Shown here in pieces: positions 24,153-32,678 of a stretch of DNA of 48,188 nucleotides (position 1 is the stretch's first letter; each line of letters begins with the position of its first letter). The stretch covers positions 1 through 48,188 of the forward strand of contig JACRHC010000059.1 in the NCBI GenBank assembly GCA_016217675.1, given 5' to 3'. Source of the DNA: Nitrospirota bacterium. GTDB taxonomy: Bacteria; Nitrospirota; Thermodesulfovibrionia; Thermodesulfovibrionales; UBA6898. Both the position numbers and the translations under genes were made by a program. The notes beneath the pieces are model-generated. The model was not told where the DNA came from, did no database searches, and saw nothing but the letters and a program-made list of their open reading frames with translations.

Positions 24153-25901
24153 CTACCAACTGCCTCCTCCTCCGCCTCCGAAACCGCCTCCTGAAGAACC
24201 GCCGCCAAAGCTGCCGCTGCCTCCTGCTCCGCTTCCCCTTGGTGCGGAGTATATGGCTGTTGATAAGTTTGACATCGCTGAATTCATTGAGTGGTTGAAG
24301 CTGACCGGATTGAACGCCCTCATTCCTCCGGGCGAGACATACCAGTCAGGCGGCTCCTGGTATATGCCCTCAAATGCCTCTGCCCAGTTGTCGGCGACAT
24401 CGAGGGCAAGGGCATAGGGGAAAAACTTTGAGAAGAGATTCTGGTCTTTCAGCCTTTCGAGCTGGTCCTTTTCTGCCTTGTTCATGAACTCCTGGAACCC
24501 CAGTATCTGCATGTACACTGCAGACCCTTCCCGGGTTTTCGCAGGCATGAATCTGGCAAAGCCAAGCACTGGCAGGCCTGTCAGGATTCCGGCAGATATT
24601 GATCTGACCTCTCCAATGGCATCTCCGAGAAGTGCTATGAGGCCGAAGGCGGTCCCAAACCCTACTGCTGCTCCGATAACCGTATAAGCGACCCGCACAT
24701 GCTCCGGATTGGTGGTAAAGTATTTTTTCCTTGCCAGTTCCTTATACAGAGAACTTTTCAGGGAAGGGATATTTTTATAGAAGATATTCTTCAGTTCCGA
24801 GATCATTTTGCCTGGCATGGTGCCGAAGACATCCACCATGAGCTGCTGCTCGAAGGTTGTGAGCGATGCATCTGCATCCCTGAGTTTCTTCAGATAATAG
24901 TCTTTTTTGTCGAAGATGAGGCCTTCCTCTTTTGTCTCTTCGATCTTGATGTATCCTTTTACGGCAAGCCCGACAATGCTTGCCGTGATATCCCGGGGAT
25001 CGAGCCTTTCATCGACCATGGCTCCGACTTCTGCCGGCGTGAGCGGAACCCGGGAATACTCAGGCGGGCTGTACATGACCGTAATTGATTCCCTCACGCG
25101 CGGGTCCCTGCCGATCCGCCTCCAGATGAGCAGCATGGCGAAGAAAGAGAAAAGCGGCAGGATGAATACCCAGTTCTGTTTCAGATTGATGGACCAGAGG
25201 AATTTCCTCAGAGAACCGGGTGGCGAAACAATGCCCTTATCCCATCCGTATGCAACGGTGAACCCTTCTCCCGGATGGAGAGGACTCTTTGTGATGAATT
25301 CGATAAAGTTATCGCCGGGGATATTCCTGCATGCAGATTCACGGGAACCCTTTCTGCCTGTGTAGCACGAAGCCCAGTGCTCTACGGTCTTTGCGCCGGC
25401 CAGGGATATCATGCACCTGGCTTTATTTATTGCTGCATTCCATTCATTTCCGGTTACGTTCCAGTAAAGTTCGTCATGGTCGTCAAAGAAGAGGATGGCG
25501 TTTTCAACCTTGTAAAATAGTTCGTATTTCTGAATACCTGAGACGTATTTCTTTGCATCGCCGATCCGGACTCTGATGATATTCCCCTGCCTGATCACCC
25601 GGTATGTTATGTTTGCACCGCTGCCGTCAGTTACCGAGATAACGTCTGTCGGTGTTTTCATTATCCCACCGGTATTGTCTGTGTAGATATAGGGGATGTC
25701 CCGGTAAATGCCATGTCTCTGCCTGTGGAACTCTACGGTCAGGGTCTCTTTGACCGTAAAGGACGAGTCCTGATTAATGGCTATGAAGACATCAAAATCA
25801 TTAATCGTGAAGTCCTGGGCATAAGATGAGGAGAACAGAAAGAGGTTACTGAACAGGAGAAAGGAAAATGCAGCAAGAACGCGGCAAATCTTTCTCTCCA
25901 T
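24153..25901 (-). CDS. DUF2207-family membrane protein
   Basis: 582 residues. A signal peptide (about 1-28, ending S-Y-A-Q-D) leads into an extracytoplasmic beta domain with '[21 protein letters not shown]' and 'R-H-G-I-Y-R-D-I-P', the start of DUF2207. One membrane helix lies near 240-260 and a hairpin of two near 405-450. The chain ends in a glycine/serine-rich tail closing with G-S-W. Family members are common in bacteria, of unknown function, and very often encoded beside lemA. That is the case here: the LemA gene ends seven bases upstream, so the two form an operon. A role at the envelope is likely. Confidence 0.9.
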   Translation of the reverse strand: MERKICRVLAAFSFLLFSNLFLFSSSYAQDFTINDFDVFIAINQDSSFTVKETLTVEFHRQRHGIYRDIPYIYTDNTGGIMKTPTDVISVTDGSGANITYRVIRQGNIIRVRIGDAKKYVSGIQKYELFYKVENAILFFDDHDELYWNVTGNEWNAAINKARCMISLAGAKTVEHWASCYTGRKGSRESACRNIPGDNFIEFITKSPLHPGEGFTVAYGWDKGIVSPPGSLRKFLWSINLKQNWVFILPLFSFFAMLLIWRRIGRDPRVRESITVMYSPPEYSRVPLTPAEVGAMVDERLDPRDITASIVGLAVKGYIKIEETKEEGLIFDKKDYYLKKLRDADASLTTFEQQLMVDVFGTMPGKMISELKNIFYKNIPSLKSSLYKELARKKYFTTNPEHVRVAYTVIGAAVGFGTAFGLIALLGDAIGEVRSISAGILTGLPVLGFARFMPAKTREGSAVYMQILGFQEFMNKAEKDQLERLKDQNLFSKFFPYALALDVADNWAEAFEGIYQEPPDWYVSPGGMRAFNPVSFNHSMNSAMSNLSTAIYSAPRGSGAGGSGSFGGGSSGGGFGGGGGGSW

Positions 25902-25908
25902 CTATGCC

Positions 25909-26484
25909 TCAGGAAAAACTTACTTTTGCCGGTTTTCTTTCGACTGCCGCCTCTTCCAGTTCGAAGAACTCTGACTTTTCGAATTTGAACTGGCTGGCTA
26001 TGATATTGGATGGGAAGGTCTCGGTCATGATGTTATAGTCCCGGACTACGGCATTGAAATAGCGGCGGGAATATTCAATGTTGTCCTCAAGCTCCTTAAG
26101 CTGCTGCTGGAGCTGCAGGAAGTTCGCGTTTGCCTGAAGCTGAGGATAGGCTTCGGCAACAGCGAAGAGACTCTTCAGGGTTTCGGTGAAAAAATTCTCT
26201 GATTTCGACTTGTCACCGGGTGCGGTTGCCTTCATGGCTGCTGAACGGGCCAGAGCCACATTTTCGAATACTGCTTGTTCATGACCGGCATAACCCTTCA
26301 CGGTCTCCACCAGGTTCGGCACAAGGTCATAGCGCTTCTTCAGATTCACATCGATATCAGACCAGGAAGACTTCACCGTTGTCCTGAGACGGACGAGCTT
26401 ATTGTAGATGAAAATAACGGCGATGACTACTGCCACCGCAATGCCGAGGAGCACTGCCAAGACCAAGCCTGTGATTACCACCAT
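25909..26484 (-). CDS. lemA: LemA-family protein
   Basis: 191 residues from the ATG at 26484, which has GGAGGG five bases upstream; an ATG at 26508 is less likely. One N-terminal membrane helix is followed by the conserved 'Y-N-K-L-V-R-L-R-T-T-V-K-S-S-W-S-D-I-D-V-N-L-K-K-R-Y-D-L-V-P-N-L' and 'Y-P-Q-L-Q-A-N-A-N-F-L-Q-L-Q-Q-Q-L-K-E-L-E-D-N-I'. These are the coiled-coil core of LemA. The function is not established beyond membrane association; in many genomes it pairs with DUF2207 or TPM-domain proteins. It is the first gene of the minus-strand pair and has its own promoter. Confidence 0.93.
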   Translation of the reverse strand: MVVITGLVLAVLLGIAVAVVIAVIFIYNKLVRLRTTVKSSWSDIDVNLKKRYDLVPNLVETVKGYAGHEQAVFENVALARSAAMKATAPGDKSKSENFFTETLKSLFAVAEAYPQLQANANFLQLQQQLKELEDNIEYSRRYFNAVVRDYNIMTETFPSNIIASQFKFEKSEFFELEEAAVERKPAKVSFS

Positions 26485-26511
26485 AGTCCCTCCGTAATAC
26501 TTTTTCATAAG

Positions 26512-26540
26512 ACTATAGCAGAAGATTTATGCTGTTACAA
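26512..26540 (-). promoter_or_regulatory. Sigma-70 promoter for lemA-DUF2207
   Basis: On the minus strand TTGTAA (26535-26540), a 17-base spacer and TATAGT (26512-26517). Transcription would start about 20 bases before the lemA ATG. It lies back to back with the protease promoter at 26576-26604. Confidence 0.58.
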
Positions 26541-26575
26541 ACAAAAAAATGACTTCTGTAACCACGTAATTTTCC

Positions 26576-26604
26576 TTGACTCACCCTGTAATATCAACTA
26601 TACT
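26576..26604 (+). promoter_or_regulatory. Sigma-70 promoter for the first subtilisin-like protease
   Basis: TTGACT (26576-26581), a 17-base spacer and TATACT (26599-26604), the closest match to consensus I found in the window. About 110 bases of untranslated leader separate it from the ATG at 26721; no clear structure is visible there. Confidence 0.68.
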
Positions 26605-26720
26605 TTTTTTACAAATTTCTTAAAGCTGTTTGAGCCCTATTGGAGGGTTGTTACAGTATTTTCTCTGAGTTGCGTTAACCGGATTATATTAAATTCTTTC
26701 ATAGAAGGAGAGGGTCGATT

Positions 26721-28583
26721 ATGAAGAAGCTTGTTTATATGTTTCTGGTTCTGTTTGTGGCTTCCTGCGGTAGTGATAAGACTGCTAGTATTTCTACGGA
26801 TGCATCAAGAGGTGTGAGCAGCGCGAGGATTACGGTCCAGTCGGTCCTCTCAAATATGGAGCAGGGAAAATATAAGGAAGGGGAACTGCTTGTCAAATTC
26901 AAGTCGGGAGTCCTGTCATCATCTTCAGTAAGATCTCATCAATCACTTGGCGCGTCAGTCATGAGGACATACAGTCTTGTTCCCAATCTTGAGCATGTGA
27001 AGCTGCCTGAAGGCCTTTCTGTCAGAGACGCTGTCATCAGTTATATGTCAGATCCGGATGTCGAGTATGCTGAACCCAATTATATCCTGACACTGGACTC
27101 GGCTTCAGCGCCGGTCAATGATATGTATTTTGGCCAGCAGTGGGCATTAAGAAATGCCGGCCAGTTCGCAGATGGCATAGTTGGTGCAGATATCAAGGTG
27201 CCTGAGGTATGGGCACTGGATTCATCAGACCTCGGCAGAAACAGCAATGTGATCATTGCCGTGCTGGATTCAGGCATAGATTATAACCATCCAGACCTCA
27301 GTCCAAAAATCTGGATGAATCCGGGTGAGGTTGCCAACAACAGCATTGACGAAGACCACAACGGCAAGATCGATGACTGGAGGGGATGGAATTTCGTCAA
27401 CAACAATAATGATGCCATGGATGATCTCGGGCATGGCACACATATTTCCGGCATTATTGGCGCAGCCAGAAATAATGTGACGGGTGTAAGCGGCATGTTA
27501 GGAAATATTAAGATTATGCCTTTGAAGATAGGAGATGCAAACGGCAATGGGTTTACGGTAGCTATTGAAACTGCTGCGATCCAGTATGCGGCATCCAAAG
27601 GCGCCAGGGTGATTAATGCCAGTTATCATTTAAACGGGTACTCCAATGCCGAGGCTTCAGCCATTCAGAATTCCGGCATCCTGTTTGTCAATGCGGCCGG
27701 CAACGATGCTGCCAATCTTGATTTCTCTCCGAGGTACCCTCAAAATTATAATTTGTCCAATAAGATAGTTGTCGCTGCGACTGACCAGACAGACAGGCTG
27801 GCGACCTTCAGCGATTTCGGTCCTAATACCGTACATGTTGCTGCCCCGGGCGTCTATGTTTTGAGCACGGTGCCTGAAGCCGGAATCCAGGGTTCTTTTA
27901 TATCCATGTGCACGAACTCCTTTGTGGCAGGATATGATTTTTGTATGGGTACCTCAATGGCTGCGCCTCATGTGACAGCCCTTGCCGGAATGCTGTACAG
28001 TTTCTACCCCAACTTTAACCTCGACCAGGTCAAGGCCACGATTTTGAGATATGTGGACAGGGAGTCTGACGGCTATGCAGGACTGCATTCCCTGAAGGGC
28101 ATGATACAGACAGAAGGAAGGATTAATGCGTACAGGGCGGTCTCGTCCCTGCTTTCACCATCTGCTCTTGTGGCGACGGCAACGTCTCCCAATACGGTAT
28201 CTCTGACATGGACTGATAATGCAACAGGCGAGGACGGCTACAGAATTGAACGGTCTGTGTCGGGCGGCCCCTTTGCTCAGATCGGCACCATCGGGCCCAA
28301 CGGAACCGTTACTGCCGCGTTTGCTGATGCAGGCCTGCAGCCCACAACCACGTATGTCTATCGTGTGAGGGCCTTTAACAATATTGGTGAATCGCCCCTG
28401 ATGTCCAATGAAGCGTCTGTTACAACGCCTGCTGTAGAAGTTGTCGTCCCTACGACCGGCAGTGGTGGTGGAGGCGGCTGCTCGATAGGTGCAAGGCAGA
28501 ACTCTGCTTCGGCAGCAGGCAATGCCGCGGTAATGTTGATACCACTGGTGGTCGTGTTCTTAATGAGGCGGAAAAAGAAGTAA
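26721..28583 (+). CDS. Subtilisin-like (S8) protease lipoprotein with Cys-containing C-terminal sorting tail
   Basis: 620 residues. The lipobox V-A-S-C has its cysteine at 16. A propeptide-like region runs to about 122 (E-G-E-L-L-V-K-F ... V-E-Y-A-E-P-N-Y). The S8 domain has catalytic D183 (A-V-L-D-S-G-I-D), H238 (G-H-G-T-H), oxyanion N328 (A-A-G-N) and S412 (G-T-S-M-A-A-P). A fibronectin III domain follows at about 490-570. The end is tripartite: G-S-G-G-G-G-G-C587-S-I-G, a hydrophobic helix (about 603-615, V-M-L-I-P-L-V-V-V-F-L-M) and R-R-K-K-K. The tail resembles the Cys-type CTERM signals (MYXO, JDVT, Synerg) handled by CPBP proteases. The next gene encodes such a protease and the one after is a paralogue. 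It probably degrades or matures proteins at the cell surface. Confidence 0.95.
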   Translation: MKKLVYMFLVLFVASCGSDKTASISTDASRGVSSARITVQSVLSNMEQGKYKEGELLVKFKSGVLSSSSVRSHQSLGASVMRTYSLVPNLEHVKLPEGLSVRDAVISYMSDPDVEYAEPNYILTLDSASAPVNDMYFGQQWALRNAGQFADGIVGADIKVPEVWALDSSDLGRNSNVIIAVLDSGIDYNHPDLSPKIWMNPGEVANNSIDEDHNGKIDDWRGWNFVNNNNDAMDDLGHGTHISGIIGAARNNVTGVSGMLGNIKIMPLKIGDANGNGFTVAIETAAIQYAASKGARVINASYHLNGYSNAEASAIQNSGILFVNAAGNDAANLDFSPRYPQNYNLSNKIVVAATDQTDRLATFSDFGPNTVHVAAPGVYVLSTVPEAGIQGSFISMCTNSFVAGYDFCMGTSMAAPHVTALAGMLYSFYPNFNLDQVKATILRYVDRESDGYAGLHSLKGMIQTEGRINAYRAVSSLLSPSALVATATSPNTVSLTWTDNATGEDGYRIERSVSGGPFAQIGTIGPNGTVTAAFADAGLQPTTTYVYRVRAFNNIGESPLMSNEASVTTPAVEVVVPTTGSGGGGGCSIGARQNSASAAGNAAVMLIPLVVVFLMRRKKK

Positions 28584-28650
28584 AAAGCTGAAAAGTCCTT
28601 TTATCGCTAAAAAGAGAGAGGCATTTTATACATACCTGATTCTTTTTTTC

Positions 28651-29181
28651 ATGGTATCTGTATATCATGCCTTTTCTTTTGGCGTGTTTAAATACCTGAT
28701 CCCGTTATTTCTCCTGACGGTGCCCTATCTCATGGCCGGCAGCATCAACATGAAGTTGAAAATGCGGGATATTTATTTTGGTGTATCAGTGTCTGCTCTT
28801 GTCCTGTTGCCCTTCTGGCTCAATGTCTGGCTTACCGGCAGCCGCCCTCAACCAGTACCGCTTCAGATCATGGCTTTTCAGCTCTTCGGCATTTCCCTGC
28901 CTGAGGAGGCCTATTTCAGGGGCTTCCTCCAGGAATGTCTCGGCAACAACCTGAGAGGAGTTTTTTTGACCAGCATCTTGTTTGCCATTATGCACTTGCC
29001 GCAATTGGTATTTTATGGTGACTGGTATTCCCTGATGACCTTTTTCCCGTCTCTTGTGATGGGATTTATTTACATGAAGACCTCAAATATTCTGCCGTCT
29101 GTTATCTTCCATTTTGCTGCAAATATTTTGTTTCTGGGGCTTTATGATATACTGTCGCACCGGATTTTCCCGGTCGTATAA
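28651..29181 (+). CDS. CPBP-family (Rce1-like) glutamic intramembrane protease, probable sorting enzyme
   Basis: At least 176 residues with several membrane helices and all three family motifs: E85-E86-A-Y-F-R90 (EExxxR), F111-x3-H115 and H154-x3-N158. These form the glutamate/histidine active site of the Rce1/Abi family. It lies between two subtilisin-like proteins with matching Cys-containing C-terminal tails, so it is probably the enzyme that cuts those tails (myxosortase-type; the exact subtype is uncertain). The start is doubtful. The ATG at 28651 has no nearby ribosome site and falls inside a membrane helix. The frame is open back to 28567 and reads as a typical basic N-terminus (K-S-P-F-I-A-K-K-R-E-A-F-Y-T-Y). 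A CTG at 28588, five bases after the previous stop, may be the real start. Confidence 0.9.
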   Translation: MVSVYHAFSFGVFKYLIPLFLLTVPYLMAGSINMKLKMRDIYFGVSVSALVLLPFWLNVWLTGSRPQPVPLQIMAFQLFGISLPEEAYFRGFLQECLGNNLRGVFLTSILFAIMHLPQLVFYGDWYSLMTFFPSLVMGFIYMKTSNILPSVIFHFAANILFLGLYDILSHRIFPVV

Positions 29182-29209
29182 TATCTGTTTTGGAAAGGAA
29201 GCATACTCA

Positions 29210-31300
29210 ATGCGCAGGTTTATCTCTCTTTTTTTGATGCTGCTTCTGGCAGCCTGCGGAAGTGAAAAATCTGCTGATCATTCTTCTGCGGTACGGTCCG
29301 AGGCCAAGGCCCTGACAGTGTCCATTGATACAGTCCTGTCCCGCCTCGACAGAGCCAAATACCAGGAGGGTGAATTGCTGGTTAAATTCAGGACCGGCGT
29401 CATACAGGCCTCTGCGGCAAAACTCCACCAAAAGACAGGGTCTTCTGTGATAAAGCGGTTCGCTATGATCAGTGATCTGGAGCATATCAAACTTCCTGCT
29501 TCACTGTCCGTAAGAGAGGCGATCTCGTTTTATATGTCTAACCCAAATGTCGAATACGCCGAACCTAATTATATTAAACACTTCCGAAGGACAGTCAATG
29601 ATCCGCTTTTTAACCTGCAGTGGGCCCTTCTCAATACCGGTCAGCTTGCCGGCGCAACGCCCGGGTCTGACATAAGCGCCACAGCAGCCTGGGACATCGG
29701 CACCGGAAGTGCAGATATGGTCATAGCTGTAATTGATACGGGTATCGACAGTGGCCATCCGGACCTGTCCGCAAATGTATGGACAAATCCGGTAGACGGC
29801 TCGATTAACGGGGTCGACGAAGACGGCAACGGTAAGACCGACGACATTCACGGCTGGAATTTTGTCAGCAATAACAATACAATTATGGATGATAACGGTC
29901 ATGGGACGCATGTTTCAGGAATCGCAGGGGCTTCGGGGAATAACAGCAGAGGGGTGAGCGGACTTATGTGGCAGGTCAAACTGATGCCGCTCAAAATCCT
30001 TGATGCTGCGGGCAACGGTACTATTGCCGACGAGATCGCAGCCATACAATATGCGCTGGATAAACATGTTCGAATAATGAATGCAAGTTTTACCGGCGGG
30101 GATTATTCCCAGGCTGAGTTCGATGCCATCAATGCGGCAAAACAGGCCGGTTCGCTTCTGATCACTGCTGCAGGCAATGGAATTGACGGAGTAACCGGCA
30201 CTAACAACGACACCACGGGCGCGTATCCGGCCAACTACGCACTTTCGAACATTATTTCGGTTGCGTCCACTGACCAAGGTGACAGGCGGTCGCTGTTCAG
30301 CAATTACGGGCTTAATTCTGTGCATGTCGGGGCACCCGGGGAAGAGATCCTGAGTACCTATCCTGCAATACTTGCTCCTTCCGGATATCTGTATGAATCG
30401 GGAACATCCATGTCAGCCCCGTACGTTTCTGCTCTTGCCGGCCTGTTGATGAGCCAGTATTCACATTTTACGGCCTCTCAGGTGCGGGGGACCATACTGC
30501 GTTATGTTGACAGCCTGCCCAGCCTTCAGGGTGCCACCATAACAGGAGGAAGGGTAAATGCCTTTAGGGCGCTATCGTCGCTTCTGCCGCCCTCCGAATA
30601 TTCGCTTTCTACGCAGCCGGCCGGAACTGTCCGTCTTACGTGGAAAGACAATGCTGCCGGTGAGGATGGTTATATGGTGGAGCGCAAAGCCGGATCAGGA
30701 CTTTATACTGCAGTTGCATCACTGCCCGCAAATGCCTCTGAGTTTACAGACTCTTCTCTGTCTGACGGCATTTCATATTCCTACAGGATAAAGGCCTTTA
30801 ACTCCCTGCCCAATCCCCCGGAAACAGCAGGTATACCTGCTGTTTCTGCAGTTGCTGAGTTGACTTCTATAATACCCCTAAATGTCCCAACCGGCCTCCA
30901 GGCCGCTGCAATTTCAAGTTCAGGCATTACGGTTTCCTGGACAGATAACTCGACTGCTGAAGAAGGATATGAAATCGAACGCAAAGACCCGTCCGGAGGT
31001 TTTTTAAAAATAGCCACGACAGGTCCGAATAGTACATCGTTCACAGATTCAGGGCTCTCTCCGCAAACTACCTATACCTATCATGTCAGGGCGTTTAACT
31101 CTGTTGCGGGCAATTCGGCATATTCTAATGATGTGTCGGTCACGACATTCAGCGTTTCACAATCAGGGACAGGCGGCGGCGGGGGTGGTGGTGGATGCTC
31201 TATCGGCAGCCGTAAAAATACGGTCCTAACGGCTGCAGATGGGATAGTCATGCTGATACCTTTGCTAATAACCCTGATCGCGAGACGCAAGCGGAACTGA
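29210..31300 (+). CDS. Second subtilisin-like (S8) protease lipoprotein with the same C-terminal sorting tail
   Basis: 696 residues from the ATG at 29210 (GGAAAGGAAG upstream); an in-frame start at 29114 would lie inside the previous gene. The lipobox L-A-A-C has its cysteine at 16. The first 120 residues align without gaps to the first protease (E-G-E-L-L-V-K-F at 53-60, V-E-Y-A-E-P-N at 114-120 in both). Catalytic residues are D176, H231, N323 and S400. Two fibronectin III domains follow (about 485-565 and 580-650), one more than in the paralogue. The tail is a run of eight glycines, C663-S-I-G, a hydrophobic helix and A-R-R-K-R-N. The cysteine is 34 residues from the end, exactly as in the first protease. 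It is a diverged tandem duplicate, presumably surface-located. Confidence 0.95.
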   Translation: MRRFISLFLMLLLAACGSEKSADHSSAVRSEAKALTVSIDTVLSRLDRAKYQEGELLVKFRTGVIQASAAKLHQKTGSSVIKRFAMISDLEHIKLPASLSVREAISFYMSNPNVEYAEPNYIKHFRRTVNDPLFNLQWALLNTGQLAGATPGSDISATAAWDIGTGSADMVIAVIDTGIDSGHPDLSANVWTNPVDGSINGVDEDGNGKTDDIHGWNFVSNNNTIMDDNGHGTHVSGIAGASGNNSRGVSGLMWQVKLMPLKILDAAGNGTIADEIAAIQYALDKHVRIMNASFTGGDYSQAEFDAINAAKQAGSLLITAAGNGIDGVTGTNNDTTGAYPANYALSNIISVASTDQGDRRSLFSNYGLNSVHVGAPGEEILSTYPAILAPSGYLYESGTSMSAPYVSALAGLLMSQYSHFTASQVRGTILRYVDSLPSLQGATITGGRVNAFRALSSLLPPSEYSLSTQPAGTVRLTWKDNAAGEDGYMVERKAGSGLYTAVASLPANASEFTDSSLSDGISYSYRIKAFNSLPNPPETAGIPAVSAVAELTSIIPLNVPTGLQAAAISSSGITVSWTDNSTAEEGYEIERKDPSGGFLKIATTGPNSTSFTDSGLSPQTTYTYHVRAFNSVAGNSAYSNDVSVTTFSVSQSGTGGGGGGGGCSIGSRKNTVLTAADGIVMLIPLLITLIARRKRN

Positions 31301-31370
31301 GAAAAAGGCTGGCAATGGCAAGCAGAGCAAATGACAGAATAAGACCTTAACACATGTATATTCCGGTCTA

Positions 31371-32534
31371 TTAAAGCCTTCTTCTGAAGAGGGCAAAGAA
31401 ATATTCCCTGAGCTTTTCATGAAAGGGCCGTTTATGCCATTGCTCAAGGGTTATCTTCTGCGAGCGTGTTAGATCATCATAAAAAATCTCTGTCATCTGC
31501 TTGCCGAAGCTGCTGTCCATGATTCCGACATTTCCCTCGTCATTTCGGCGTAGTGACCGGAAGTCGAGGTTTGCAGAGCCGATTATGGACCAGATTTCAT
31601 CAAAAACTGAGGTCTTTGCATGCAAGATTACCCCATTATAGGTGTAGATCTCTATACCGGCCTTCAGGAGTCTGGAGAAGAAGGCTCTTCCTGCAAAATG
31701 AGCTGCTGATATATCGGAGACGCCGGGCAAAAGAAGCTTTACGTCAACTCCCCGGGAGACGGCGGCTTCAAGGATATGGACCATTCGCCTGCTCGGCGTG
31801 AAGTAAGCAGTGGTAAGATAGATGCTTTTCTGCGAACTGTTGATACTGTAATAAAGGAGCTTTCGCATCTTTCTCCTGCCCTTTGCCGAACTGGCAAAGA
31901 TCGGCAGCACCGGTACGCCCTGTTCAGGCATCACGACATCCGGGCGCGGCTCAATCGGATCTCCTTTCCATATCTCCCAGCTTTTTCTGAACTCGTCCAG
32001 CAGTCTTTTGACGATAGGCCCTTTGAGGAAGATTCCTGTGTCGCGCCATCCGCTTCCTTTTATCAACCTGTAGTAGCCGCGATATTCATTGGCTATGTTA
32101 AGGCCGCCGGTGAAGGCTTGTATTCTGTCGATAATGATAAGTTTTCTATGATCTCTGTGCATATAGAGAACCGGTGTTGTCCAGGCAAAAGGCCGGGATG
32201 CCCGAATATGAACGCCGGCCTCACGCAGCTCCTGCCAAAATGCCTCCGGTGTGAAGAGCGAGCCGAAATGGTCATAGATCAGGCAAACGGTTACCCCTTC
32301 TTTTGCCCTGAGTTTGAGAATATCTGCCAGTTCCCTGCCTGTTTCGTCATTGCGAAAGATATAGAACTGCAGACATATAAGTTCCCTTGCTTTTCCGACA
32401 GCCTCGAATATGCCCTGAAAGGACTCCCTGTCTTTCCAGACAAGGGTCACCTGATTGCCCTCTGTGAACGTGGAACCGTATATTCTCTGGATGCTTTTTA
32501 TCGAGAAGGGGGAGGTTGTTGCACTATTTTTCAT
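31371..32534 (-). CDS. cls: Phospholipase D / cardiolipin synthase-type protein
   Basis: 387 residues from the ATG at 32534. A TTG at 32570 gives a longer form, and neither has a good ribosome site. Two HKD motifs are complete: H-R-K-L-I-I-I-D in the first half (followed by F-T-G-G-L-N) and H-A-K-T-S-V-F-D in the second (followed by I-I-G-S-A-N-L-D-F-R-S). This is the layout of ClsB/ClsC-like cardiolipin synthases, which join two phosphatidylglycerols or related lipids at the membrane. There is no N-terminal membrane hairpin as in ClsA. It is convergent with the second protease and divergent from pepA. Confidence 0.88.
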   Translation of the reverse strand: MKNSATTSPFSIKSIQRIYGSTFTEGNQVTLVWKDRESFQGIFEAVGKARELICLQFYIFRNDETGRELADILKLRAKEGVTVCLIYDHFGSLFTPEAFWQELREAGVHIRASRPFAWTTPVLYMHRDHRKLIIIDRIQAFTGGLNIANEYRGYYRLIKGSGWRDTGIFLKGPIVKRLLDEFRKSWEIWKGDPIEPRPDVVMPEQGVPVLPIFASSAKGRRKMRKLLYYSINSSQKSIYLTTAYFTPSRRMVHILEAAVSRGVDVKLLLPGVSDISAAHFAGRAFFSRLLKAGIEIYTYNGVILHAKTSVFDEIWSIIGSANLDFRSLRRNDEGNVGIMDSSFGKQMTEIFYDDLTRSQKITLEQWHKRPFHEKLREYFFALFRRRL

Positions 32535-32678
32535 AAATAGATGATTACTGAAAAATCCTGAGGCTGTCAATCGTAAAAATGAAAAAAATTTAATGATCTC
32601 TTTTGTGGATAATTGCCTTTCGATGGGTTAGACTAAAACGAGCAACTATTTGTCAAAAAGGGACGGTTTAATCCATAT

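Noticed and set aside
31776-32540. Plus-strand frame of 254 codons
   Set aside because: It covers the phospholipase D gene, whose two HKD motifs are intact on the minus strand, and shows no domain of its own.
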